From: Geosiphon pyriformis
Taxonomy: Eukaryota > Glomeromycota > Glomeromycetes > Archaeosporales > Geosiphonaceae
Direction of reading: 5' to 3'
Assembly: GCA_016748015.1 (NCBI GenBank)
Contig: JAAOMT010000523.1
Span: 618,156 to 682,155, forward strand
DNA length: 64,000 nt
Below are positions 11,337 to 22,760 of this stretch, in pieces. Position numbers and translations under genes: made by a program. The number at the start of each line of letters is the position of its first letter. Within the stretch, counting starts at the first letter, position 1. The notes below the pieces were generated by a model. The model worked only from the letters and a program-made list of their open reading frames with translations, was not told the origin of the DNA and made no database searches.

Positions 11337-11353
11337 TGGTGCTTTTTGTGAGG
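11337..11353 (+). other. Primer binding site, copy B
   Basis: TGGTGCTTTTTGTGAGG lies 2 bp after the 5' LTR. Copy C has TGGTGCTTCCTGTGAGG at the same place. Its complement ends AGGAAGC-A-CCA, preceded by CTCAC, as expected for the acceptor and T-stem strands of an elongator Met-type tRNA; the tRNA identity is inferred. Confidence 0.75.
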
Positions 11354-11394
11354 TATAATCTAACAGAAAACTAATACCAGCAACAATTATCTAA

Positions 11395-13075
11395 AACAGT
11401 AACAGAATTAGAAAAAATAGAGACAAATCACTTGAAATTTATGAAAACTTTATTCCAACACTATTAAATTCATTTCAGATTAACAAGTAATCATTAACCA
11501 GCAAAATTAATTTTCAATTTTTATGTTAACAAAAGGATTAAATCTTACTTAGAAGACTAAAAAAATTCAGAAGCAATATTTAACAACTTCTATAGTAAAT
11601 TACTTCAAAGTATTACACTTTCACAAAATCATTTGTTTATTTCAATAATTACAGAAATTAACAGAGAAATTAAGAAACACACTAGACAACAATTTTCTAT
11701 TATTTTTGCAGATAATGAAAAAAAAATTACAAACATCAACAAAAACACTAGAAAAAATACAACTACTTATTTAAAAGAAACCAATAATTGTTTTACTTAT
11801 TTATACATTATATCATTAGATGTCTGAAAATATTATCAATATACTATTAAGAGTCATATTATTATTAGCAAAAACATCATTAGCAAGAATAATGTTCCAA
11901 AGCAAACAAAAAAAAGCCGATTTATTAAGAACTTATAACAATTTTTTTGAAAAATTTAAATTGCGATCACTAATGTCATCAGAATTTTGATTACCATTAC
12001 TTCAACCCAATTTTGAAGCCACTAGTTTTTGAGAAAAAACTGAATCAGAAGAAAAGAAAAACAAAAATTGAGAATTTAATTATCAAAACCCAGAAATTCA
12101 AACCCTAATTGTTTCAACCCAGCAAAACCAAAACAATCCAAATCTCATGCTTATTGTTTTTTAAAACTTATTGCCAGTAATAATAATCAATTCACCACTA
12201 ATTGTACCAATTGCCAAACAACAACAACAGTCATAACACCCACTTCAACCACAACTACAACAATCAATTCTAGTACCAATGGCATACACATTTATTGTAA
12301 AATTGGAAAAATTTTCAGGTAAAGAAAACAATGCCTATATATGGTTAAACAATTTTATTAAAGCCATTATTACCAATAATTGGAATGATGCTAGAGCTCT
12401 TTAAGCCATCCCATATTTTTTCCAAAAAACTACCAACTCATGGTATTAAAGCTTAATTCAGAAACCCTAAATCTTTAATGAGTTTAAAGTTGAATTTTTG
12501 AGATATTTTAATAACAATAACAGCATTAATCACCTTATAACTGTCTTTACTACCATTAAACAAAGAGACACTGAAGCAGTCATTACTTATCTAGAACACT
12601 TCTACAGAAATCTGTACCAAATTCAAATTATTGACACTAATTATTTTATAGTATTACAAATTCTAAATCAGTTTATTTACAGTCTACACAGTAGTTTTTT
12701 ATAATACATATGCTTATTATATTTACAAACACTTCAAAATACAGTCACACACACCAGAAATTTTGAATTGGCCAAGCTAGAAGCTAACTATATTCAAGCC
12801 ATTAATCTAATAATAAGTGAATTATTTGACTTGGACTCTAAGTTGAAGCAATTTAGCAATTCCATAAATCAGAAAATTAAGAGATACTTAGCTAATAATC
12901 AAGCAATTTATTAGTCTCTACAATATCACAATAATCAAAGAAACTCAAATTATTTCCAAAATTAGCTGTGTCTATTATCGTTAATTAATTAACAATGGTG
13001 ACAAAAAATACATAGTTGTCACTATTGTGGTAAACAAAAACATTTGCAAATCAACTGTTACATTCAATTAAATGA
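11395..13075 (+). pseudogene. gag: Gag with intact CCHC zinc knuckle (copy B)
   Basis: The N-terminal part (11395-11830) reads with many stops: NHLKFMKTLFQH, FNFYVNKRIKSYL, IISIITEINREIKKHTRQQF. A Pro/Gln-rich middle follows (12000-12270), then the capsid: KLEKFSGKENNAYIWLNNF at about 12300, and NSINHLITVFTTIKQRDTEA and YLEHFYRNLYQIQI in the stop-free block 12498-12704. The knuckle at 13017-13058 reads C-H-Y-C-G-K-Q-K-H-L-Q-I-N-C, a complete CX2CX4HX4C and the only intact one among the family-1 copies. Like C and E, it has no in-frame ATG near the expected N terminus. Confidence 0.85.
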
Positions 13076-13469
13076 TTAATAATTGAAAAATCAATATTGA
13101 AATTCTGATTACCAATTTCAAACTCTGAATTTTCAATCAAATTAAGACTTATATTAGCCTCATTACACTCCAATGATGTAATAAATAATATATTTACTAC
13201 CAATTTATTAGACTCCAGCATTAGTAATATATCAACAACAGCCACAGATCATCTATTAACTTCAACTATTTTAAACATTACCACAAAACTCAGCTTAAAT
13301 AACATCCAGAAATTAAATACAGAAAATTACTTATATTTACCAAAACTAAAGATTAGCAATAGTAATACACCAACCAATTCCTAATTTATCAAACTCATTA
13401 TCAAGATCATGTCCAAAAAATTCAGAAAATAGATATGCCCAGAACTCGAATTTTTAGCACTATTTAAGT

Positions 13470-14110
13470 TTTTTGATTACTCCAAAAGACATCCAATTTA
13501 ATTACCAAGAAATCAACAACAAATCATCTATCAACAACATACTATTAGCCATTATTATAGAAGATAAATTATTAATTATTATATTCCCTTTCAAAATAGA
13601 AGACCTAACTAAAACACTCTTATTTAGTGAAACTACACTAAAAGCCAAACTTATTATTGCCATATATACCAATGCCAAAATCAATAGCCAATCTATTAAA
13701 CTAATTCTTAATAGTAGTTTAACCAGCAGCATTATTATTCATTAACTTATAGATCAATTAGATTACCAAATTAATAGAGCTGCCAGTGCCAGAATTATAA
13801 CAGCCAATAGAGCAATAAAAACTCCAATTGGCAAAATTAATGACTTTTTTTTTGAAGTCAATGGCATTATTGCCCCAATTAAAGTATTTATTATAAAAGC
13901 CATTAAATACCAAGCTCTTATTGGTAATAATTGGCTGTTTAAAACCAATACAGTACTTGATTGAAACACCCAAAAATTATAACTAAGCCAAAATAATCAA
14001 AACATTCAAGTACCAGCTACTTATGGTCATTTTAAAACCACCATTAACAAACAGCCACTAATTAAGTTTAAAGAGAAAAAAGAGAAACCTACTTGAGAAG
14101 TCTATTAAAT
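13470..14110 (+). pseudogene. Protease region (copy B)
   Basis: Stop-free block 13473-13745: TPKDIQFNYQEINN, SINNILLAIIIEDKLLIIIF, then KLILNSSLTSSIII, where the catalytic triad DSG reads N-S-S. It continues as ARIITANRAIKTPIGKI, EVNGIIAPIKVF and KYQALIGNNWLFKTN (13780-13950), collinear with copies C-E. The catalytic Asp and Gly are both replaced through transitions, so it is inactive. Confidence 0.85.
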
Positions 14111-14219
14111 CTTGTGGGCCAAAGACAACTACAATGAACTATTACTAATATTAGACTAAGAAAACAAAGAGAAAAAAAAGCCAAAAAAGAACCCAAAGTA
14201 ACTATCTCTATGTACATTT

Positions 14220-15023
14220 TATATAATAACTCTTATTTAAACTTATATTACTATTAACTTAAATTAATTTGCATTAATTGTGACAAAAAATTGTTATAAA
14301 TGAGTGCATATTGTGGCAATAACAAAAAATAACCAATGACTACTAAATATTACTGTCACTCATACATCCTAAAACAGTTTGAATGACCAAAAAGACAAGA
14401 AAAATGTGACAACAAATCATGTTTTACTTGTAGAAAAACTCTTCTAAACAAAAAAATATGGAACAACATTTTTGGTCATAGAAAAACATGCAACAAATTG
14501 TGTCAATACATGATTCTAATTAGCAATTGAGTAAAAAAAAAATGCCAATAGATGCTGTCTGAAGAAAAACTGTAAAATATTTAAATAGTTGCTCATACAA
14601 CAATAACAAAATCTGGCAAATAGCAATTACCAAAATTAAAGGCACAGCTTCAGAAGAAATAAAAACAATTAAAAACAATTCACCAGAACCCATAAAAACC
14701 ATTTGGATCTTAAATTCTGATATTTTTCTTAATGTTATGGATTTGGAATAATTTCATAAACATTACCAAGAATTAGCACCCATTAGAGAAAAGCAAGAAC
14801 AATGCTTAAAACAGCTTAATACCCAACTATGTAACCACTGTCTAATTCCGTGTAATTTTCAATATTGTAATGATTGTAATATTATTTATAATTTACTATC
14901 ATGCATAATCTACTTAATTCCTAAAAAAAAAGAACCAATTAGCAAATACACATTGGAATTAGAATCAAAATTTAATTTTGATTCAAATTCTGACAATAAC
15001 AACAACAATAGTTCTAACTCTGT
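14220..15023 (+). pseudogene. Cys-rich region and spacer, 5' part (copy B)
   Basis: Cys codons near 14278, 14310, 14408-14425 and 14485-14505 correspond to those of copy E. Then come a KNNSPEPIKTIWILNSDIFL-like stretch (14665-14735), HYQELAPIREKQEQCLKQ (about 14760-14820) and C-x4-C-x2-C (NFQYCNDCNIIYN, 14860-14900). The Asn/Ser run starts at 14985 and is split by the solo LTR at 15024. Confidence 0.65.
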
Positions 15024-15736
15024 TGTTACAAGTGATTATTTGGATGGTTTCTGATAAGCTATTCTCAATTTTTGAGTTTCTACTCTTGTTTTATGAGTCT
15101 TTTACCAGTTCTTTCTGATGTTAATATTCTGTATGTTAATTTTTTAATTACTTAGTAAACAACAAAGAAACAAACAAAAAAAGAAGTAAAGTAAATAATA
15201 ATAAAATTAAAAAATTAATATTTTATTAATAGCTGTGATTAAGAGCTATTGTTTTAGTATAGTTAAGTTTTAAATGTTATTAATATAGAGTGTTAATAAT
15301 AGAAAAGTGATAAAAATTCTTAATCAAACAATAATAATATAAATTAGATAATAATAAGTATGTTTTATTTGATATTGTTAATGAATTTATTTCAGTTAAC
15401 AGTAACTATCTGTAAAATAAGGATTAATTAATAGATAAAAAAAAGAATGCTAAAATTTAAACTAAATAGTAATAAAATTAAATACTTTTTTTGCTTTTAA
15501 TACTACTGTTATATATACATATTTTGTATTATACAAGATTTTTAGAATTCTGTAATTCTTTTCAAGAAATCTTGAAATTTTGAGATTCTGAAATTCTACA
15601 ATTCTTTATAAAGAATTCTAAAATTCTGGAATCCTGCAATTTCTTTAGAAGAATCCTGGAATTTCTTTGTTATTACACTTATTTTTAATTAGCTATTTCT
15701 CAGACTATATAATATTTTTAATTTCTATGAGTAATA
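15024..15736 (-). repeat. Solo LTR, family 1, inserted in copy B
   Basis: TGTTACAAGTGATTATTTGG at the left end, CTATGAGTAATA at the right. CTGT on both sides (15020-15023 and 15737-15740) is a 4-bp target duplication, and the interrupted Asn/Ser-rich frame resumes after it. Compared with other family-1 LTRs it lacks about 200 bp of the U5/leader part after position 15045. A TATATATAC box (minus strand) is near 15510-15520, the hairpin TAATAGC/GCTATTG near 15225-15250, and the GAATTC array at 15540-15665. Confidence 0.92.
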
Positions 15737-15861
15737 CTGTTTATTATGGCAATAACAATAAAAATTCAAACTCTAATTACAACTCTAAACAATATATTAT
15801 ACTTTCAGATTTATTAATGAAACAGAAACTAAAATAGTTCAATGATAATAATAAAGATATT

Positions 15862-16647
15862 ATGCCAAAACATGTGTATAATACTAATGTTAAGTTTGAT
15901 TTTAGATACTTAAGAAAAGCTGTTATTAAATTAAAACCACATTTGCACACCAGTATAGATTTAAAAATAGCATTAAAAATTCTGACAACAAAAATGATTC
16001 AATTATCATCTAGATCTAGTTTAGTAAAAAAAGAGATTAATATTAAAAAAGAAATAATTGATACAAGATATGTAGAAAATATTATTGCAATGCTACAAAA
16101 TAACTCAGAAAAGAGATATATTATTGAACCAAATAAAAAAATAGCACAGGCAATATTTTTGCCTTTAGTTAAAATAATTCAGTTAGTATTAGTAAAAATA
16201 AGAGAAAAGTTAAGGATTACAGCAAGAGGGATAAAAAGATTTGAATTTACAAGTAGAATAAACATACCAGTTAATATGGTAGAGGAAAAAACTATTGATA
16301 AGAGAGAAATTATTTTTACCAATCAATTAGTTTTTATTCTACCATATAACCAATATATATTAATAGTAGAAAGAAAAGTGAAAGACCAGTCTCAGATTTT
16401 TAAAGTAAAACCAACTATTTGTAAATCAGAAAAGATTAAAATCACCAATCTCTACATACCAGCCAAAAACTATAAACACATTAAAATTCTCATCTATAAT
16501 ACAACTGAAGATACTATCAAAATACCAAGTAGAACTACTATTAGATACTTAAACATTGAAGTTGAAAACCAATCACTAAACACAATTCCAGATTTTTCAC
16601 AACTATGTGAATATGTAAATATTATTTCACAAACCATTTATGGATGA
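15862..16647 (+). pseudogene. dUTPase-like domain and linker, long stop-free block (copy B)
   Basis: A 261-residue stop-free stretch. Residues 1-15 give MPKHVYNTNVKFDFRY (motif 1, AGFDLR degraded to KFDFR). SRSSLVKKEINI near residue 50 is motif 2. EIIDTRYVENIIAML near 65-80 is motif 3 (usual IDAGYxG). EPNKKIAQAIFLPLVKI near 90-105 is motif 4, and ARGIKRFEFTSR near 120-130 is motif 5 (usual RGxxGFGSTG). The rest is the beta-rich linker: VNMVEEKTIDKREI, PYNQYILIVERKVKD, KNYKHIKILIYN. The upstream spacer resumes at 15741. The Gly and Asp losses suggest no activity despite the open frame. Confidence 0.85.
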
Positions 16648-17334
16648 GAAAAATATTATTTACTTCAATCAAAACAACTAGAACAAATAAACTTAGAAAA
16701 TTTAGACTTACTTCAACTTATGCAACTCAAGATGCTACTCAACAATTTTACTAATGTATTTGCCAATAAAAATAAATTTGGCAGAACTGATATCATCCAG
16801 CATTAAATCAAGACTGAAAATACAATACCAATAAAACAATGAACATACAGAGTACCACCAGCAAGTCATGAGATTATTTAATAAGAAATTAACAAAATGT
16901 TAAACAATAGATTAATTCAACCATTTATGAGTCTATGATCATTACCAGTAGTATTAGTCTGGAAAAAGAATAGAAAAATCTGCTTTTATGTAGATTACAA
17001 AAAGCTCAACAGTATTATTTGTAAAGACAGCTATTCAACTCCATAAATTCAAGAATTATTCAATGTATTTAGAGGAAAAAAATGGGTTTCAACATTGGAT
17101 CTGAACAGTGGTTATTGACAAGTAGTTATAAAACCAAAGAATAAGAAAAAGACCATATTTATTATGAAAAAAGAAAATTTTGAATTTAATATTATGTCTT
17201 TTGGCTTAATTAATACTTCAGCCACCTTTTAATGGTTCATGAAAATTGTTTATACTGGATTATTATGGTAATCTGTAGTAGTTTATCTAAATAACACTAA
17301 TGTGTTCTCAAAAACATTTGATAATTATCTACAT
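16648..17334 (+). pseudogene. pol: Reverse transcriptase, N-terminal and core part (copy B)
   Basis: Reads LEQINLENLDLLQLMQLKML, NNFTNVFANKNKFGRTDIIQ (about 16680-16800), VLVWKKNRKICFYVDYKKLN (about 16955-17010), KKWVSTLDLNSGY-x-QVV (TGA at the Trp), ENFEFNIMSFGLINTSATF, and VVVYLNNTNVFSKTFDNYL (17270-17330), where the YxDD box reads Y-L-N-N. The solo LTR at 17335 cuts the frame right after this block. Confidence 0.88.
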
Positions 17335-18179
17335 TATTACTCATAAAATATAGAAATTATATATTAGTACACAAATTAGTCAATCAGAATAAGATATAGT
17401 AAAAGTAGAATTCCAGAATTCTTCTTAGAGGAATTGCAAAATTCCGAAATTACAGGATTTCAGTAGAAAGAATCACAAGATTCCAGAATTCCAGAATTCT
17501 TGGTTAGAAAATTAAGGAATTCAAAGAATTTTATATAACAAAATTTATGTATATATAACAATAGCATTAGAAGCAAAAAAAACAGATTTCCCAGACAAAA
17601 TCATTAGTTTAGAACCTCTAATTCACATTCTCTATCTATTTTTTCATATGATAGTATTCTATAATTTGAAGTAAAAACATCAAATATAAATAAAATACTT
17701 GTTAACACATTACAATTCATTTTTCTACTATCAACAACTCATGTTGATAGTTATTAATACTTAACTACATTAGACCAATAACTTTTGATTATAGTTATTG
17801 ACAGAATATTAACTTTTTCTTGTCTTGGCTTATTTTTTTATTTATTTATTTTTTTTTGTTTTGTTTATTATTTACTAATTGATTAAAGATTAAATACATG
17901 GAATTATCAATGTTAAAATAACTGATAAAAGACCCAGAAATAAGAGTAGAATACTCAGGAATTGAGAATAACTTATCAGGAAGATTACTGGCTATTATGC
18001 TGAGAAAAAAATTGCAATTCTAATAAAACAATCATTGAATTTCTGTCTATTATACAAAGAACTTAACCAAAATCTTTAAATAACCAAAATCTTTAGATAT
18101 TACCAACTATTTTAAGCTATTGAGCACCAAATTACGGGTTTGTTATTTGTTTCAACACCCCAAATAATCACTTATAACA
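17335..18179 (+). repeat. Solo LTR, family 1, inserted in copy B RT
   Basis: Sense orientation on the plus strand. Begins TATTACTCATAAAATATAG (G to A in the terminal TG) and ends AATCACTTATAACA. ACAT at 17331-17334 and 18180-18183 is the 4-bp target duplication. Subtype a: GAATTCC-type array at 17408-17520, CCAAT-like AGTCAATCAG near 17370, TATA near 17550, hairpin arms CTATCAACA/TGTTGATAG at 17727-17752, and the TAATCACTT end. The RT frame resumes on the far side with LxQIFEKLRRTGLKLN. Confidence 0.93.
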
Positions 18180-18183
18180 ACAT

Positions 18184-18960
18184 TATCTTTAACAAATATT
18201 TGAAAAATTAAGGAGAACTGGATTGAAACTGAATACAAACAAGTGCTTCTTTGGCAAAACAGAACTGAAATTTTTGGAACATGTTGTAAACAAAAACAGC
18301 ATTAAAATAGATCCAGATAAAATCAAAATAGTTAAAAACTTTCCAGTACCAACAAATCTTACAAAGTTAAGAGTATTCTTAAAATTTGCTGGATACTATC
18401 ACTGCTTTATCCAGAACTTTTCTAAATTGGCTTAACCACTTTACCAGCTCCAAGCAAAAAACATAAAATATAAATGAACTGAAACCCAACAAGAAGCTTT
18501 TAATATCTTGAAAAAAAGCTTATTCAAATACTAGTACTGATTTATCCAGATTATAACAAGCCATTTATTATCACCATTGATACATTAGGTCAAGCATTGA
18601 GAGCTGTATTATCTCAAAAAAGATCTGATAAATAAGAACATTCAGTAACATATGCTAGCAAAAGTTTAAGTCCAGTTAAAAAGAACTATGAAACATTAGT
18701 ATTAGAACACTTGGTTATCTATTGAGCTGTTATTAAATAAAAGAAATATTTAAGTCAAAAATTTGATGTGTATACTAATCACAAAGAATTAACATCAATC
18801 CAAAAGCAAAAATTTGGAGATAATTGCCATACAAAATAGAAAATAAAACTATTACTATTCAATTATATAGTACATTATAAAAAGAAAAAAAAATGGAAAT
18901 GCTGACAGTTTGTTATAAATAAAACAAATCTAAAAACATTTTAACCCAAAAATATAACAA
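18184..18960 (+). pseudogene. pol: RT thumb and RNase H (copy B)
   Basis: Stop-free block 18223-18435: MKLNTNKCFFGKTELKFLEH, VVNKNSIKIDPDKIKIVKNF, LTKLRVFLKFAGYYHCFIQN. RNase H follows: LIYPDYNKPFIITIDTLGQ (about 18540-18595), LRAVLSQKRSDK, VTYASKSLSPVKKNYETLVLEHLVIY, VYTNHKELTSIQKQKFGDN. The first acidic residue (TID) and the Glu (LEH) are present, but the YTDH Asp reads Asn. Stops at several Trp codons. Confidence 0.87.
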
Positions 18961-19129
18961 AAAATAAACACACAAAAATATCAATAATTTCAATATTATA
19001 TTAATACTCAACAATTCAAGAAGAAATTATTTCAAAAAAAACAAAATAACATAAAACAACAAGCCAAATATTTTATTACTTACCAAGATATATTATATTG
19101 AAAAAACAAAAAATATCCAGATTAGACAC

Positions 19130-20205
19130 TTAGAGTAATTACAAAACCAGAAAAAAAAACAATACTATTTAACATACATTCAGATCTAACAGCAGGACAT
19201 TTTTATAAAGAAGTAATCAGAAAAGAACCAGAAAAAGATATTATTGGCCATCTATATATCTAAATATCATCTAATATATTTAAAATTATGATATTTGTTA
19301 GAAAAGAGAAGGAATAAGATCTAGTGAATCACTAAGACCAATTAAAATAAGACAACCATTTAATTAAATTAGAATTGACTTAGTTGGATCATTAACAATA
19401 ATCAGCAAAGACAATTATTATATAGCAGTAGCTAAAAAGCAAAAGCAATTCAAAAAGCAGATGCAAAATTCATAGCCAAATTCATTTACCAAGATTTGAT
19501 TTGTTAACACAGATGTTCAAAAAAATTATTATCAGATCAAAAAACTTACTTTGTGAACAGAACATTAACAGAATTAAGTCAAAGATTTAGAATTAAAAAA
19601 CTATTATTAATATTATATTATTTATAAACAAATGGCTTAATTGAAAGATTCAACAGAACATTATATAAAGCAATAGCCAAGATTAGCCAAAAAAACCAAG
19701 ACAAATAAGATTTGTTTATATCATCAATATTATTTACTTATTGGACAATGAAGCAAGATATCACACAAGCAATACTATTTGAACTTGTTTATAATAGAAC
19801 AGCAATATTATCAGTTGAGATAAACATCAACATATATCCAATAGAATTAATAACAAAAGCCAACTTTCAAAAAACATTGCTGAAAAAAACATATAAATTA
19901 ATGGAAACTTTAAAAAACAAAAGGCAAAAAACAGCTAATAACATTCAAAAGTCACAAAAAAAACAAAAAAAATGACATAATAATTAATTACCAAATAAAC
20001 CAATTGAATTCAGGATTGGAAACAAAGTACTTTTATATTATACCAAAGCAGAAAAACAATAGAATAGAAAATTTGACCCCAAATGAGACAAACTATTTTA
20101 CATTGAAAAAATTTTAGGAAATGAAGCTTATAAATTAAAATGGAACAACAAAATCTTAGCTAAAATAATACATAGAGATTGATTAAAACTATATTACAAT
20201 ATAGC
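19130..20205 (+). pseudogene. pol: Integrase (copy B)
   Basis: HHCC part: HSDLTAGHFYKEVI (about 19165-19210), then shifted frames. The core shows LLSDQKTYFVNRTLTELSQ with the second Asp intact, and TNGLIERFNRTLYKAIAKI with Glu intact. The first Asp segment (MDYLTKWPEAKA in copy C) is deleted here: the frame jumps from DNYYIAVA to KKQKQ at about 19430. A C-terminal stop-free block at 19712-19975 (YWTMKQDITQAILFELVYN) and a DPKWDKLFYIEKIL-like block follow. With D1 missing there is no DDE triad. Confidence 0.87.
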
Positions 20206-21015
20206 ATTATTATTTGCTAATAATATTTTACAACTGGGAGTACAACAAATATTAGTCTAACCAGATAAATTCCATAAAATCTAGAACCAATCATAATCAT
20301 CAATACAAACACATCAAATTGATCTACAAAAATAGTATATAAAGACACAATAAATGTAATAACAGCAATAATAAAAGATAGAAATTCCAAACCACATTCA
20401 TTCAATGATTCAACAATTATTCTAGGCCATAAATCAACAAAAATTAGACATGAAAATTGTTATCAACCACCAAAAAATTTGTTATTAAAACACAACAAGG
20501 AAAAAAAAATAGAAATAACCTTATATTAACAACTATAGAATCAAACAAAGTATTGGTTAAATAAAATCATAAAAAAAGTAAAGAACATTTTTAGGAAAAT
20601 ACCAAGAATAATTTCAACAAAGAAACTAATCAAAAAAAACTAGAAGCTATGAATAGAACAACTTCCAATAGTATACTGTTATTATCAATTGGGACAAAAG
20701 CTAAATATTTAGAAATTATATATTAATAAATCCAAAAGAATATTCAATTAAGAAAAAGTACAACAGATTGAAGATTTTATTGGAAAAAAAACAAATTCAA
20801 GAATATATATCAAAACAATTTACTGACTATACACTATATTTCAAAACTATTCAAAAATATTACTACATTAAAAAATAAAAACAATAACTGTTAACTAATA
20901 GAAAAGAATGAACAATTCTCAATATAAAGAAATAAGAAACAGAATTGAACAAACAATATTAGAAAAAGAAGTAATAAACTTAATTCAAAGTGAAAATTTC
21001 AATAGAGCTTAATAT
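20206..21015 (+). pseudogene. Post-integrase region of unknown function (copy B)
   Basis: Collinear with 50543-51420 (E) and 32782-33657 (C). Traces read LQLGVQQILV-x-PDKFHKI, VINHQKICY, and near the end KKQIQEYISKQFTDYTLYFK. More eroded than in C or E. No known domain recognised. Confidence 0.55.
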
Positions 21016-21016
21016 T

Positions 21017-21032
21017 AAAAAAAAGAAGATAA
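21017..21032 (+). other. Polypurine tract before 3' LTR, copy B
   Basis: AAAAAAAAGAAGATAA abuts the TATTACTTATAG start of the 3' LTR, the usual place for plus-strand priming. Confidence 0.7.
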
Positions 21033-21962
21033 TATTACTTATAGAAAATACAAAAAAAGAAAGCTGAAAAAACAGATAAAAAAATAGACCAATAAGAGAA
21101 TAGTACTTAACATGTGAACACAATATTAAAAACTATGACATATTGCTTAGCAATATATATAGTGCTAGCAAATTAGAGCATACTGCTCAACAATGTGAAC
21201 AATATTAATAAATTAGAATATACTGCTCAGCAATATGAACAATGTTAATAAATTAGAGCATATTGTTTAAGAAAATATAAAATCTTGTAAAACAAGAAAT
21301 AAATATATATAGTAAAAGTATTAAAAGCAGAAAAGACAGAATTCATCTTAGAATTAATATCCACAATTAATTAATTATTTTATACTTTTCTCTTTAAAAA
21401 GTAGTTTTTTATAACTTGAAATGGAATTCAATTACATATTAATAAAATATTTATTATTATCTGAATCTATGTTATTGTCATTGATTAAGGAATATTAATT
21501 ATTTTTATTTTATCAACATAAAGTGTTAATAGAATTCAATACTTAACCATACTAGAACAATAATTCTTGATTATAACTATTAATAGAATACTAATTTTTT
21601 TTAATTTTTTTTAATTTTTTTGTTTTGTTTCTTTGCTGTTTACTAAATTGATTCAAGAATTAATGCACAGAGTTATTGATATCAAAAAAACTGGTAAAAA
21701 ACCCAAAAATAAAAGTAAAAATTCAGAATTTGAGGATAGTTTATCAAGAAGAACTGGTCATCAAGCTAAGAAAGAAATTCATAGAATATACTTCTAAGAG
21801 AGTACTGAAACAACTATTAAATCTCTCTCTATTATACAAAGAACTCAACCAAAAACCTTCAGATTATGAAAATTTTTAAATATTACTAATACTATCAAGC
21901 TATTGAGCACCAAATTATGAATTTGTTATTTGTATTAATACATCAAATAATTATCTATAATA
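21033..21962 (+). repeat. 3' LTR of copy B (subtype b)
   Basis: Starts TATTACTTATAG, ends AATTATCTATAATA. Aligns with the 5' LTR along its whole length, differing mostly by transitions and by one extra 40-bp unit (21170-21209 and 21210-21249, plus a partial unit from 21250). Hairpin-2 arms TATCAACA/TGTTAATA lie near 21511-21532. Confidence 0.9.
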
Positions 21963-22760
21963 TAGTATATTATAAAAAATATTTATCTAAATTAATATTT
22001 TATTAATACTTTAATATATAAGTACATTAAACACAATTTTTTTGTCTTACATATATGGTTTATAATTATTTGGTAATTCAAAAATTATTTGTTGTTTTTA
22101 AATATGACTTTTCTGCAAATAGAAATATAAATACAAATATAAGATCTTACTTAATGTTTAAAATTATAAGAATAGTACAATGTTTTTAATCATAAATACA
22201 GGGACCATTAAAAGAAAAATTAAATAATAATATAATATAATATAATGTTTTTAATAATTAAACCTGAGTATATTCATAAACTTCAAATTGAACTTGAATC
22301 AAACTTGTTGTATGTGTTTAGATTTGGTTTAAGTTCAGTAATTTTAAGCCTGATTTAAGTTCAAATTTAAAATTTTACCAAATTTTCTATTCAAGTTTGG
22401 TTTAATTTGATAGTTTAATTAAATCTAAACTGAATTAGACTGAATATTAGAACCCTATTGTAAAGCATATATAGATTTAATATTTATTACTATTTAACAA
22501 ATTTTTGAATCCAATAAACAAATTTGCAAAAAACATAAAATTTTAATTCCAAATATTTATTTGTATAAAGAATTAATAAGTTTTATATTATATTTTACAA
22601 TTTTAACAACCACTTTATTATATTAGATAATTATTTGAAAATCGAAATTATTTAGAATAATATTTTTTAATAAAAATTACTACAAAAAATTGTAAATTTT
22701 ACAAAAATAATTAGATACTTTTTTTCAAAATTTAATACAATTTTTACTATTGAAAATTAT
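21963..22760. repeat. A+T-rich stretch with a degenerate GTTTAAGTTC-type periodic segment
   Basis: No gene. Between about 22270 and 22450 related short words recur: TTGAACTTGAATCAAACTTG, TTTGGTTTAAGTTCAG, CTGATTTAAGTTCAAATT, TTCAAGTTTGGTTTAATTTG. This looks like a decayed short tandem repeat of a TTCAAG/TTTAAG type, though the period is irregular. The rest is plain A/T-rich DNA; RNase H of copy A does not resume here. Confidence 0.4.

Larger units (their letters stand above)
10461..21962 (+). mobile_element. Ty3/gypsy copy B (family 1), both LTRs, two LTRs nested inside
   Basis: 5' LTR 10461-11334, primer site 11337-11353, gag, protease, Cys-rich region, dUTPase, RT, RNase H, integrase, post-integrase region, purine tract 21017-21032 and 3' LTR 21033-21962. 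Solo family-1 LTRs at 15024-15736 and 17335-18179 interrupt the coding region. The two terminal LTRs are of the same (TGCTCA) subtype and clearly related. No target duplication is visible: left flank ATGA, right TAGT. Dozens of stops are present. Confidence 0.92.

Noticed and set aside
13502-13973. Minus-strand frames over the protease of copy B that look like membrane peptides
   Set aside because: Antisense of a recognised coding block; no independent support.
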